Positions 44,471 to 58,900 of a DNA stretch of 64,000 nt are shown piece by piece. Each line of letters opens with the position of its first letter. Position 1 is the stretch's first letter. Under the pieces are notes generated by a model. The model was not told where the DNA came from, searched no databases, and saw nothing but the letters and a program-made list of their open reading frames with translations. Source of the stretch: Megascapheus bottae (lineage: Eukaryota > Chordata > Mammalia > Rodentia > Geomyidae); contig JANJXV010001710.1 in NCBI GenBank assembly GCA_024803745.1, positions 1-64,000 of the forward strand. Direction: 5' to 3'. The position numbers and the translations under genes were made by a program.

Positions 44471-47400
44471 ACATAGCTCCATTCTATGACTTCACACACC
44501 TCCATTCTGTGCCTTCACACACCTCCATTCTATGTCTTAACACACCTTCATTCTTACTTCACAAACATCCATTCTATGATCACACACCTCCATTCTATGA
44601 CTTCACACACCTCCATTCTATAACTTCACACACCTCCATTCTGTGACTTCACACACCTCCATTCTGAGAATTCACACACCTCCATTATGACTTCACACAC
44701 CTCCATTCTATGACTTCACACACCTCCATTCTATGAATTCACACCTCCATTCTGTGATTTCAGACACCTCCATTCTGAGTTCACACACCTCCATTCTATG
44801 ACTTCACACACCTCCAATCTGACTTCACACAGCTCCATTCTATCACTTCACACACCTCCATTCTGTGACTTCACACACCTCCATTCTATGACTTCACACA
44901 CCTCCATTATGACTTCACACACCTCCATTCTATGAGTTCACACACCTCCATTCTGACTTCACAAACCTCCATTCTATGACTTCACACACCTCCATTCTGA
45001 CTTCACACACCTCCATTCTATGACTTCACACAACTCCATTCTGACTTCACACACCTCCAATCTGTGACTTCACACACCTCCATTCCATGACTTCACACAC
45101 CTCCATTTGATGCCTTCACACACCTTTATTCTTTGACTTCACACACCTCCATTCTATGAGTTCACACACCTCCATTTGTGAGTCTACACACCACCTTTTT
45201 GACTTCACAAACCTCCATTCTGTGATTTCCCACACCTCCATTCTTTGACTTCACACACCTCCATTCTGTGACTTCACACACCTCCATTCCGTGACTTCAC
45301 ACACCTACATTCTATGACTTCATACACCTCCATTCTGTGACTTCTCACACCTCCATTCTGTGACTTCACACACCTCCATCTTGACTTCACACACTTCCAT
45401 TCTTTGACTTCACACACCTCCATTCTCTGACTTCACACACCACCATTGTTTGACTTCACACACCTCCATTTTTGGACTTCACGCACCTCCACTCTATTAC
45501 TTCACACATCTCCATTTTATGAGTTCACACACCTCCATTTTGACTTCACACACCTCCATTCTTTGACTTCACACACCTCCATTCTATGAGTTCACACACC
45601 TCCATTTGTGACTCTACACACCACCTTTTTGACTTCACACACCTCCATTCTGTGATTTCACACACCTCCATTCTGTGACTTCATACACCTTTATTGTTTG
45701 ACTTCACACACCTCCATTCTTTGACTTCACACACCTCCATTCCATGACTTCACACACCTCCATTCTATGAGTTCACACACCTCCATTCTATGAATTCACA
45801 CACCTCCATTTTGACTTCACACACCTCCATTCTATGACTTCACGCACCTTCATTCTTACTACAGAAACATCCATTCTATGACTTCACGTACTTCCATTCT
45901 ATGACTTCACAAATCTCCGTTCTGTGACTTCACACACCTCCATTCTGAGTTCACACACCTCCATTCTGTGACTTCACACACCTCCATTCTGTGACTTCAC
46001 ACACCTCAATTTTGACTTCACACACTTCCATCCTTTGACTTCACACACCTCCATTCTGTGACTTCACACACCAACATTGTTTGACTTCACACACCTCCCT
46101 TTTTTGGACTTCACACACCTCCATTCCATGACTTCACGCATCTCCATTTTATGAGTTCGCACACCTCCATTTTGACTTCACACACCTACATTCTATGACT
46201 TCACCCACCTCCATTCTATGACTTTACAAACCTCCATTCTGTGACTTCACACACCTCCATTCTGAGTTCACACACCTCAATTCTGTGACTTCACACACCT
46301 CCAATCTGACTTCACACAGCTCCATTCTATGACTTCACACACCTCCATACTGTGACTTCACACACCTCCATTCTATGATTTCACACACCTACCTTGTGAC
46401 TTCACACACCTCCATTCTATGACTTCACACAACTCCATTCTGACTTCACACACCTCCATTCTGTGACTTCACACACCTCCATTCCATGACTTCACACACC
46501 TCCATTCTGTGACTTCACACACCTCCATTCCATGACTTCACACACCTCCATTCTGTGATTTCACACACCTCCATATTGTGACTTCACACACCTTTATTGT
46601 TTGACTTCACACAATGCATTCTTTGACTTCACACACCTTTATTCCATGACTTCACACACCTCCATTCTATGAGTTCGCAGACCTCCATTCTATGAGTTCA
46701 CACACCTCCATTTTGACTTCATACACCTCCATTCTATGACTTCACACACATTCATTCTTATTCAGAAACATCAATTCTATGACTTCACACACCTCCATTC
46801 TATGACTTCACACACCTCCATTCTGTGACTTCACACACTTCCATTCCATGACTTCACACACCTCCATTCTTTGACTTCACACACCTCCATTCTATGAGTT
46901 CACACCCCTCCATTTGTGACTCTACACACCACATTTTTGACTTCACACACCTCCATTCTGTGATTTCACACACCTCCATTCTCTGACTTCACACACCTTT
47001 ATTGTTTGACTTCACACACCTCCATTCTTTGACTTCACACACCTCCATTGCATGACTTCACACACCTCCATTCTATGAGTTCAAAAACCTCCATTCTATG
47101 AGTTCACACACCTCCATTTTGACTTCACACACCTCCATTCTGTGACTTCACACACCTCCATTCTGTGACTTCACACACCTCCATTCTATGACTTCACACA
47201 CCTACATTCTGTTACTTCACACACCTCCATTCTGTTACTTCACACACCTCCATTTTGACTTCACACACTTCCATTCTTTGAATTCACACACCTCCATTCT
47301 GTGACTTCACACACATTAACATTGTTTGACTTCACACACCTCTATTTTTGGACTTCACACACCTCCATTCCATGACTTCACACACCTTCATTCTACTTCA

Positions 47401-49470
47401 GAAACATCCGTTCTATGACTTCACACACCTCCATTCTATGATTTCACAAACCTCCATTCTGTGACTTCACACACCTCCATTGTGAGTTCACAAACCTCAA
47501 TTCTGTGACTTCACACACCTCAATTCTGGCTTCACACACCTCCATTCTATGATTTCACACACTTCCATTCTATGACTTCACTCACCTCCATTCTTTGACT
47601 TCACACACCTCCATTGTGAGTTCACACACCCCCATTCAGTGACTTCACCCACCTCCATTCTTTGACTTCACACACCTCCATTCTGTGACTTCACACACCT
47701 CCATTCTATGACTTCACACACCTCCATTATGAATTCACACACCTCCATTCTATGACTTCACACAACTCCATTCTGACTTCACACACCTCCATTCTGTGAC
47801 TTCACACACCTCCATTCCATGACTTCACACACCTGCATTCGATGCCTTCACACACCTATATTCTTTGACTTCACACACCTCCATTCTTTGACTTCACACA
47901 CCTCCATTTTGAGTTCACACACATACATTCTGTGACTTCACATACCTCCATTTGTGACGGTACACACCACCATTTTGACTTCACACACCTCCATTCTGTG
48001 ACTTCACACACCTCCATTCTGTGACTTCACACACCTCCATTTTAACTTCACACACTTCCATTCTGTGACTTCACACACCTCCATTCTCTGACTTCGCACA
48101 CCTCCATTGTTTGACTTCACACACCTCCATTCTTTGACTTCACACACCGCCATTCCATGACTTCACACACATCTACTCTATCAGTTCACACACATCCATT
48201 CTATGAGTTCACACACCACCATTTTGACTTCACACACCTCCATTTTATGACTTCACACACCTACATTCTTACTTCAGGAACATCCATTGTATGAGTTCAC
48301 CCACCTCCATTCTATGACTTCACAAACCTCCATTCTATGACTTCACACACCTCCATTCTATGACTTCACACACCTCCATTCTATGACTTCTCACACCTCC
48401 ATTCTGTGACTTCACACACCTCCATCTTGACTTCACACACTTCCATTCTTTGACTTCACACACCTCCATTCTCTGACTTCACACACCACCATTGTTTGAC
48501 TTCACACACCTCCATTTTTGGACTTCACGCACCTCCATTCTATGACTTCACACATCTCCATTTTATGAGTTCACACACCTCCATTTGTGACTCTACACAC
48601 CACCTTTTTGACTTCACACACCTCCATTCTGTGAATTCACACACCTCCATTCTGTGACTTCACAAACCTTTATTGTTTGACTTCACACCCCTCCATTCTT
48701 TGACTTCACACACCTCCATTCCATGACTTCACACACCTCCATTCTATGAGTTCACACACCTCCATTTTGACTTCACACACCTCCATTCTATGAGTTCACA
48801 CACCTCCATTCTATGAATTTACACACCTCCATTTTGACTTCACACACCTCCATTCTATGACTTCACGCACCTTCATTCTTACTTCAGAAACATCCATTCT
48901 ATGACTTCACGTACTTCCATTCTATGACTTCACAAATCTCCGTTCTGTTCCTTCACACACCTCCATTCTGAGTTCACACACCTCCATTCTCTGACTTCAC
49001 ACACCTCCATTCTGTGACTTCACACACCTCAATTTTGACTTCACACACTTCCATTCTTTGACTTCACACACCTCCATTCTGTGACTTCACACACCAACAT
49101 TGTTTGACTTCACACACCTCCCTTTTTTGGACTTCACACACCTCCATTCCATGACTTCACGCATCTCCATTTTATGAGTTCGCACACCTCCATTTTGACT
49201 TCACGCACCTACATTCTATGACTTCACACACCTCCATTCTATGACTTTACAAACCTCCATTCTGTGACTTCACACACCTCCCTTCTGAGTTCACACACCT
49301 CAATTCTGTGACTTCACACACCTCAATTCTGGCTTCACACACCTCTATTCTATGATTTCACACAATTGCTTTCTATGACTTCACACACCTCCATTCTTTG
49401 ACTTCACACACCTCCATTGTGATTTCACACACCTCCATTCTATGACTTCACACACCGCCATTATGACTTC
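44471..49470. repeat. Higher-order unit 6 (exactly 5,000 bp)
   Basis: K 44471 to K 49471. TTACTACAG 45858, B 46753, E 47314, A 48172 and F 48945 all lie exactly 5,000 bp after their counterparts in the preceding unit, so there is no net length change over the whole period apart from the 807-bp deletion upstream. The 1,411-bp deletion junction is at 48384. By eye only scattered substitutions separate it from unit 5. Confidence 0.8.
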
Positions 49471-52400
49471 ACATAGCTCCATTCTATGACTTCACACACC
49501 TCCATTCTGTGCCTTCACACACCTCCATTCTATGACTTAACACACCTTCATTCTTACTTCACAAACATCCATTCTATGATCACACACCTCCATTCTATGA
49601 CTTCACACACCTCCATTCTATAACTTCACACACCTCCATTCTGTGACTTCACACACCTCCATTCTGAGAATTCACACACCTCCATTATGACTTCACACAC
49701 CTCCATTCTATGACTTCACACACCTCCATTCTATGAATTCACACCTCCATTCTGTGATTTCAGACACCTCCATTCTGAGTTCACACACCTCCATTCTATG
49801 ACTTCACACACCTCCAATCTGACTTCACACAGCTCCATTCTATCACTTCACACACCTCCATTCTGTGACTTCACACACCTCCATTCTATGACTTCACACA
49901 CCTCCATTATGACTTCACACACCTCCATTCTATGAGTTCACACACCTCCATTCTGACTTCACAAACCTCCATTCTATGACTTCACACACCTCCATTCTGA
50001 CTTCACACACCTCCATTCTATGACTTCACACAACTCCATTCTGACTTCACACACCTCCATTCTGTGACTTCACACACCTCCATTCCATGACTTCACACAC
50101 CTCCATTCGATGCCTTCACACACCTTTATTCTTTGACTTCACACACCTCCATTCTATGAGTTCACACACCTCCATTTGTGAGTCTACACACCACCTTTTT
50201 GACTTCACAAACCTCCATTCTGTGATTTCCCACACCTCCATTCTTTGACTTCACACACCTCCATTCTGTGACTTCACACACCTCCATTCCGTGACTTCAC
50301 ACACCTACATTCTATGACTTCATACACCTCCATTCTGTGACTTCTCACACCTCCATTCTGTGACTTCACACACCTCCATCTTGACTTCACACACTTCCAT
50401 TCTTTGACTTCACACACCTCCATTCTCTGACTTCACACACCACCATTGTTTGACTTCACACACCTCCATTTTTGGACTTCACGCACCTCCATTCTATTAC
50501 TTCACACATCTCCATTTTATGAGTTCACACACCTCCATTTTGACTTCACACACCTCCATTCTTTGACTTCACACACCTCCATTCTATGAGTTCACACACC
50601 TCCATTTGTGACTCTACACACCACCTTTTTGACTTCACACACCTCCATTCTGTGATTTCACACACCTCCATTCTGTGACTTCATACACCTTTATTGTTTG
50701 ACTTCACACACCTCCATTCTTTGACTTCACACACCTCCATTCCATGACTTCACACACCTCCATTCTATGAGTTCACACACCTCCATTCTATGAATTCACA
50801 CACCTCCATTTTGACTTCACACACCTCCATTCTATGTCTTCACGCACCTTCATTCTTACTACAGAAACATCCATTCTATGACTTCACGTACTTCCATTCT
50901 ATGACTTCACAAATCTCCGTTCTGTGACTTCACACACCTCCATTCTGAGTTCACACACCTCCATTCTGTGACTTCACACACCTCCATTCTGTGACTTCAC
51001 ACACCTCAATTTTGACTTCACACACTTCCATCCTTTGACTTCACACACCTCCATTCTGTGACTTCACACACCAACATTGTTTGACTTCACACACCTCCCT
51101 TTTTTGGACTTCACACACCTCCATTCCATGACTTCACGCATCTCCATTTTATGAGTTCGCACACCTCCATTTTGACTTCACACACCTACATTCTATGACT
51201 TCACACACCTCCATTCTATGACTTTACAAACCTCCATTCTGTGACTTCACACACCTCCATTCTGAGTTCACACACCTCAATTCTGTGACTTCACACACCT
51301 CCAATCTGACTTCACACAGCTCCATTCTATGACTTCACACACCTCCATACTGTGACTTCACACACCTCCATTCTATGATTTCACACACCTCCCTTGTGAC
51401 TTCACACACCTCCATTCTGTGACTTCACACAACTCCATTCTGACTTCACACACCTCCATTCTGTGACTTCACACACCTCCATTCCATGACTTCACAAACC
51501 TCCATTCCATGACTTCACACACCTCCATTCGATGACTTCATACACCTCCATTCTATGATTTCACACACCTCCCTTGTGACTTCACATACCTCCATTCTGT
51601 GATTTCACACAACTACATTCTGACTTCACACACCTCCATTCTGTGACTTCACACACCTCCATTCCATGACTTCACACACCTCCATTCTGTGATTTCACAC
51701 ACCTCCATATTGTGACTTCACACACCTTTATTGTTTGACTTCACACAATGCATTCTTTGACTTCACACACCTTTATTCCATGACTTCACACACCTCCATT
51801 CTATGAGTTCTCAGACCTCCATTCTATGAGTTCACACACCTCCATTTTGACTTCATACACCTCCATTCTATGACTTCACACACATTCATTCTTATTCAGA
51901 AACATCAATTCTATGACTTCACACACCTCCATTCTATGACTTCACACACCTCCATTCTGTGACTTCACACACTTCCATTCCATGACTTCACACACCTCCA
52001 TTCTTTGACTTCACACACCTCCATTCTATGAGTTCACACCCCTCCATTTGTGACTCTACACACCACATTTTTGACTTCACACACCTCCATTCTGTGATTT
52101 CACACACCTCCATTCTGTGACTTCACACACCTTTATTGTTTGACTTCACACACCTCCGTTCTTTGACTTCACACACCTCCATTGCATGACTTCACACACC
52201 TCCATTCTATGAGTTCAAAAACCTCCATTCTATGAGTTCACACACCTCCATTTTGACTTCACACACCTCCATTCTGTGACTTCACACACCTCCATTCTGT
52301 GACTTCACACACCTCCATTCTGTGACTTCACACACCTCCATTCTGTGACTTCACACACATTAACATTGTTTGACTTCACACACCTCTATTTTTCGACTTC

Positions 52401-55400
52401 ACACACCTCCATTCCATGACTTCACACACCTTCATTCTACTTCAGAAACATCCGTTCTATGACTTCACACACCTCCATTCTATGATTTCACAAACCTCCA
52501 TTCTGTGACTTCACACACCTCCATTGTGAGTTCACAAACCTCAATTCTGTGACTTCACACACCTCAATTCTGGCTTCACACACCTCCATTCTATGATTTC
52601 ACACACTTCCATTCTATGACTTCACTCACCTCCATTCTTTGACTTCACACACCTCCATTGTGAGTTCACACACCCCCATTCAGTGACTTCACCCACCTCC
52701 ATTCTTTGACTTCACACACCTCCATTCTGTGACTTCACACACCTCCATTCTATGACTTCACACACCTCCATTATGAATTCACACACCTCCATTCTATGAC
52801 TTCACACAACTCCATTCTGACTTCACACACCTCCATTCTGTGACTTCACACACCTCCATTCCATGACTTCACACACCTCCATTCGATGCCTTCACACACC
52901 TATATTCTTTGACTTCACACACCTCCATTCTTTGACTTCACACACCTCCATTTTGAGTTCACACACATACATTCTGTGACTTCACATACCTCCATTTGTG
53001 ACGGTACACACCACCATTTTGACTTCACACACCTCCATTCTGTGACTTCACACACCTCCATTCTGTGACTTCACACACCTCCATTTTAACTTCACACACT
53101 TCCATTCTGTGACTTCACACACCTCCATTCTCTGACTTCGCACACCTCCATTGTTTGACTTCACACACCTCCATTCTTTGACTTCACACACCGCCATTCC
53201 ATGACTTCACACACATCTACTCTATCAGTTCACACACATCCATTCTATGAGTTCACACACCACCATTTTGACTTCACACACCTCCATTTTATGACTTCAC
53301 ACACCTACATTCTTACTTCAGGAACATCCATTGTATGAGTTCACCCACCTCCATTCTATGACTTCACAAACCTCCATTCTATGACTTCACACACCTCCAT
53401 TCTATGACTTCACACACCTCCATTCTATGACTTCACACACCTCCATTCTGTGACTTCACACACCTCCAGTCTATGAGTTCACACACCTGCATCATGACTT
53501 CACACACCTCCATTCTATGACTTCACACACCTCCATTCTGACTTCACACACCTCCATTCTGACTTCACAAACATCAATTCTGTGACTTCACACACCTCCA
53601 TTCTTTGACTTCACACACCTCCATTGTGAGTTCACACACCTCCATTCTGACTTCACAAACATCAATTCTGTGACTTCACAAACATCCATTCTACGACTTC
53701 ACACACCTCCATTCTGTGACTTCACAAACCTCCATTCTGACTTCACACACCTCCATTCTGACTTCACAAACATCAATTCTGTGACTTCACACAACTCCAT
53801 TCTATGACTTCACACACCTCCATTCTATGACTTCACACACCTCCATTCTATGACTTCACACACTTCCATTATTTGACTTCACACACCTCCATTCTTTGAC
53901 TTCACACATCTCCATTGTGAGTTCACACACCTTCATTCTATTACTTCACACACCTCCATTCTGACTTCACACAGCTCCATTCTATGACTTCACACACCTC
54001 CATTCTGTGCCTTCACACATCTCCATTCTAGGACTTAACACACCTTCATTCTTACTTCACAAACATCCATTCTATGACTTCACACACCTCCATTCTATGA
54101 CTTCACACACCTCCATTCTATGACTTCACACACCTCCATTCTGTGACTTCACACATCTCAATTCTGTGACTTCTCACACCTACATTATGACCTCACACAC
54201 CTCCATTCTATGACTTTACACAACTCCATTCTATGACTTCACACACCTCAATTCTGTGACTTCACACACCTCCATTCTGAGTTCACACATATCCATTCTG
54301 TGACTTCACACACCTCCAATCTGAGTTCACACAGCTCCGTTCTATGACTTCACACACCTCCATTCTGTGACTTCACACACCTCCATTCTATGACTTCACA
54401 CACCTCCATTATGACTTCACACACCTCCATTCTATGAGTTCACACACCTCCATTCTGACTTCACACACCACAATTCTGTGACTTCACACACCTCCATTAT
54501 GAATTCACACAGCTCCATTCTATGACTTCACACAACTCCATTCTGACTTCACACACCTCCATTCTGTGACTTCACACACCTCCATTCCATGACTTCACAC
54601 ACCTCCATTCGATGCCTTCACACACCTTTATTCTTTGACTTCACACACCTCCATTCTGTGAGTTCACACACCTCCATTTGTGATTCTACACACCACCTTT
54701 TTGACTTCACAAACCTCCATTCTGTGATTTCCCACACCTCCATTCTTTGACTTCACACACCTCCATTCTGTGACTTCACACACCTCCATTCTGTGACTTC
54801 ACACACCTACATTCTATGACTTCATACACCTCCATTCTGTGACTTCACACACCTCCATTCTGTGACTTCACACACCTCCATTTTGACTTCACACACTTCC
54901 ATTCTTTGACTTCACACACCTCCATTCTCTGACTTCACACACCACCATTGTTTGACTTCACACACCTCCATTTTTGGACTTCACGCACCTCCATTCTATG
55001 ACTTCACACATCTCCATTTTATGAGTTCACACACCTCCATTTGTGACTCTACACACCACCTTTTTGACTTCACACACCTCCATTCTGTGAATTCACACAC
55101 CTCCATTCTGTGACTTCACAAACCTTTATTGTTTGACTTCACACCCCTCCATTCTTTGACTTCACACACCTCCATTCCATGACTTCACACACCTCCATTC
55201 TATGAGTTCACACACCTCCATTTTGACTTCACACACCTCCATTCTATGAGTTCACACACCTCCATTCTATGAATTTACACACCTCCATTTTGACTTCACA
55301 CACCTCCATTCTATGACTTCACGCACCTTCATTCTTACTTCAGAAACATCCATTCTATGACTTCACGTACTTCCATTCTATGACTTCACAAATCTCCGTT

Positions 55401-55949
55401 CTGTTCCTTCACACACCTCCATTCTGAGTTCACACACCTCCATTCTCTGACTTCACACACCTCCATTCTGTGACTTCACACACCTCAATTTTGACTTCAC
55501 ACACTTCCATTCTTTGACTTCACACACCTCCATTCTGTGACTTCACACACCTCCATTCTGTGACTTCACACACCAACATTGTTTGACTTCACACACCTCC
55601 CTTTTTTGGACTTCACACACCTCCATTCCATGACTTCACGCATCTCCATTTTATGAGTTCGCACACCTCCATTTTGACTTCACACACCTACATTCTATGA
55701 CTTCACACACCTCCATTCTATGACTTTGCAAACCTCCATTCTGTGACTTCACACACCTCCCTTCTGAGTTCACACACCTCAATTCTGTGACTTCACACAC
55801 CTCAATTCTGGCTTCACACACCTCTATTCTATGACTTCACACAATTGCTTTCTATGACTTCACACACCTCCATTCTTTGACTTCACACACCTCCATTGTG
55901 ATTTCACACACCTCCATTCTATGACTTCACACACCGCCATTATGACTTC
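49471..55949. repeat. Higher-order unit 7 (6,479 bp, full form)
   Basis: K 49471, TTACTACAG 50858, B 51887, E 52358, GTGACGGTAC 52998, A 53216, D 54028, F 55401. It retains D, with A to F 2,184 bp (nominal) as in unit 4, and the 134-bp segment before B (51,486-51,620). B to E is 471 bp against 561 bp elsewhere, because four CTGTGAC monomers in a row near 52,260-52,345 replace a longer mixed series, a 90-bp loss unique to this unit. One extra CTGTGAC monomer near 55,530-55,555 is also unique. Confidence 0.78.
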
Positions 55950-58900
55950 ACATAGCTCCATTCTATGACTTCACACACCTCCATTCTGTGCCTTCACACA
56001 CCTCCATTCTATGACTTAACACACCTTCATTCTTACTTCAAAAACATCCATTCTATGATCACACACCTCCATTCTATGACTTCACACACCTCCATTCTAT
56101 AACTTCACACACCTCCATTCTGTGACTTCACACACCTCCATTCTGAGACTTCACACACCTCCATTATGACTTCACACACCTCCATTCTATGACTTCACAC
56201 ACCTCCATTATATGAATTCACACCTCCATTCTGTGATTTCAGACACCTCCATTCTGAGTTCACACACCTTCATTCTATGACTTCACACACCTCCAATCTG
56301 ACTTCACACAGCTCCATTCTATCACTTCACACACCTCCATTCTGTGACTTCACACACCTCCATTCTATGACTTCACACACCTCCATTATGACTTCACACA
56401 CCTCCATTCTATGAGTTCACACACCTCCATTCTGACTTCACAAACCTCCATTCTATGACTTCACACACCTCCATTCTGACTTCACACACCTCCATTCTAT
56501 GACTTCACACAATTCCATTCTGACTTCACACACCTCCATTCTGTGACTTCACACACCTCCATTCCATGACTTCACACACCTCCATTCGATGCCTTCACAC
56601 ACCTTTATTCTTTGACTTCACACACCTCCATTCTATGAGTTCACACACCTTCATTTGTGAGTCTACACACCACCTTTTTGACTTCACAAACCTCCATTCT
56701 GTGATTTCCCACACCTCCATTCTTTGACTTCACACACCTCCATTCTGTGACTTCACACACCTCCATTCCGTGACTTCACACACCTACATTCTATGACTTC
56801 ATACACCTCCATTCTGTGACTTCTCACACCTCCATTCTGTGACTTCACACACTTCCATCTTGACTTCACACACTTCCATTCTTTGACTTCACACACCTCC
56901 ATTCTCTGACTTCACACACCACCATTGTTTGACTTCACACACCTCCATTTTTGGACTTCACGCACCTCCATTCTATTACTTCACACATCTCCATTTTATG
57001 AGTTCACACACCTCCATTTTGACTTCACACACCTCCATTCTTTGACTTCACACACCTCCATTCTATGAGTTCACACACCTCCATTTGTGACTCTACACAC
57101 CACCTTTTTGACTTCACACACCTCCATTCTGTGATTTCACACACCTCCATTCTGTGACTTCATACACCTTTATTGTTTGACTTCACACACCTCCATTCTT
57201 TGACTTCACACACCTCCATTCCATGACTTCACACACCTCCATTCTATGAGTTCACACACCTCCATTCTATGAATTCACACACCTCCATTTTGACTTCACA
57301 CTCCTCCATTCTATGACTTCACGCACCTTCATTCTTACTACAGAAACATCCATTCTATGACTTCACGTACTTCCATTCTATGACTTCACAAATCTCCGTT
57401 CTGTGACTTCACACACCTCCATTCTGAGTTCACACACCTCCATTCTGTGACTTCACACACCTCCATTCTGTGACTTCACACACCTCAATTTTGACTTCAC
57501 ACACTTCCATTCGTTGACTTCACACACCTCCATTCTGTGACTTCACACACCAACATTGTTTGACTTCACACACCTCCCTTTTTTGGACTTCACACACCTC
57601 CATTCCATGACTTCACGCATCTCGATTTTATGAGTTCGCACACCTCCATTTTGACTTCACACACCTACATTCTATGACTTCACACACCTCCATTCTATGA
57701 CTTTACAAACCTCCATTCTGTGACTTCACACACCTCCATTCTGAGTTCACACACCTCAATTCTGTGACTTCACACACCTCCAATCTGACTTCACACAGCT
57801 CCATTCTATGACTTCACACACCTCCATACTGTGACTTCACACACCTCCATTCGATGATTTCACACACCTCCCTTGTGACTTCACACACCTCCATTCTATG
57901 ACTTCACACAACTCCATTCTGACTTCACACACCTCCATTCTGTGACTTCACACACCTCCATTCCATGACTTCACAAACCTCCATTCCATGACTTCACACA
58001 CCTCCATTCGATGACTTCATACACCTCCATTCTATGATTTCACACACCTCCCTTGTGACTTCACACACCTCCATTCTATGACTTCACACAACTACATTCT
58101 GACTTCACACACCTCCATTCTGTGACTTCACACACCTCCATTCCATGACTTCACACACCTCCATTCTGTGATTTCACACACCTCCATATTGTGACTTCAC
58201 ACAACTTTATTGTTTGACTTCACACAATGCATTCTTTGACTTCACACACCTTTATTCCATGACTTCACACACCTCCATTTTATGAGTTCTCAGACCTCCA
58301 TTCTATGAGTTCACACACCTCCATTTTGACTTCATACACCTCCATTCTATGACTTCACACACATTCATTCTTATTCAGAAACATCAATTCTATGACTTCA
58401 CACACCTCCATTCTATGACTTCACACACCTCCATTCTGTGACTTCACACACTTCCATTCCATGACTTCACACACCTCCATTCTTTGACTTCACACACCTC
58501 CACTCTATGAGTTCACACCCCTCCATTTGTGACTCTACACACCACATTTTTGACTTCACACACCTCCATTCTGTGATTTCACACACCTCCATTCTGTGAC
58601 TTCACACACCTTTATTGTTTGACTTCACACACCTCCATTCTTTGACTTCACACACCTCCATTGCATGACTTCACACACCTCCATTCTATGAGTTCAAAAA
58701 CCTCCATTCTATGAGTTCACACACCTCCATTTTGACTTCACACACCTCCATTCTGTGACTTCACACACCTCCATTCTGTGACTTCACACACCTCCATTCT
58801 ATGACTTCACACACCTACATTCTGTTACTTCACACACCTCCATTCTGTTACTTCACACACCTCCATTTGACTTCACACACTTCCATTCTTTGAATTCACA

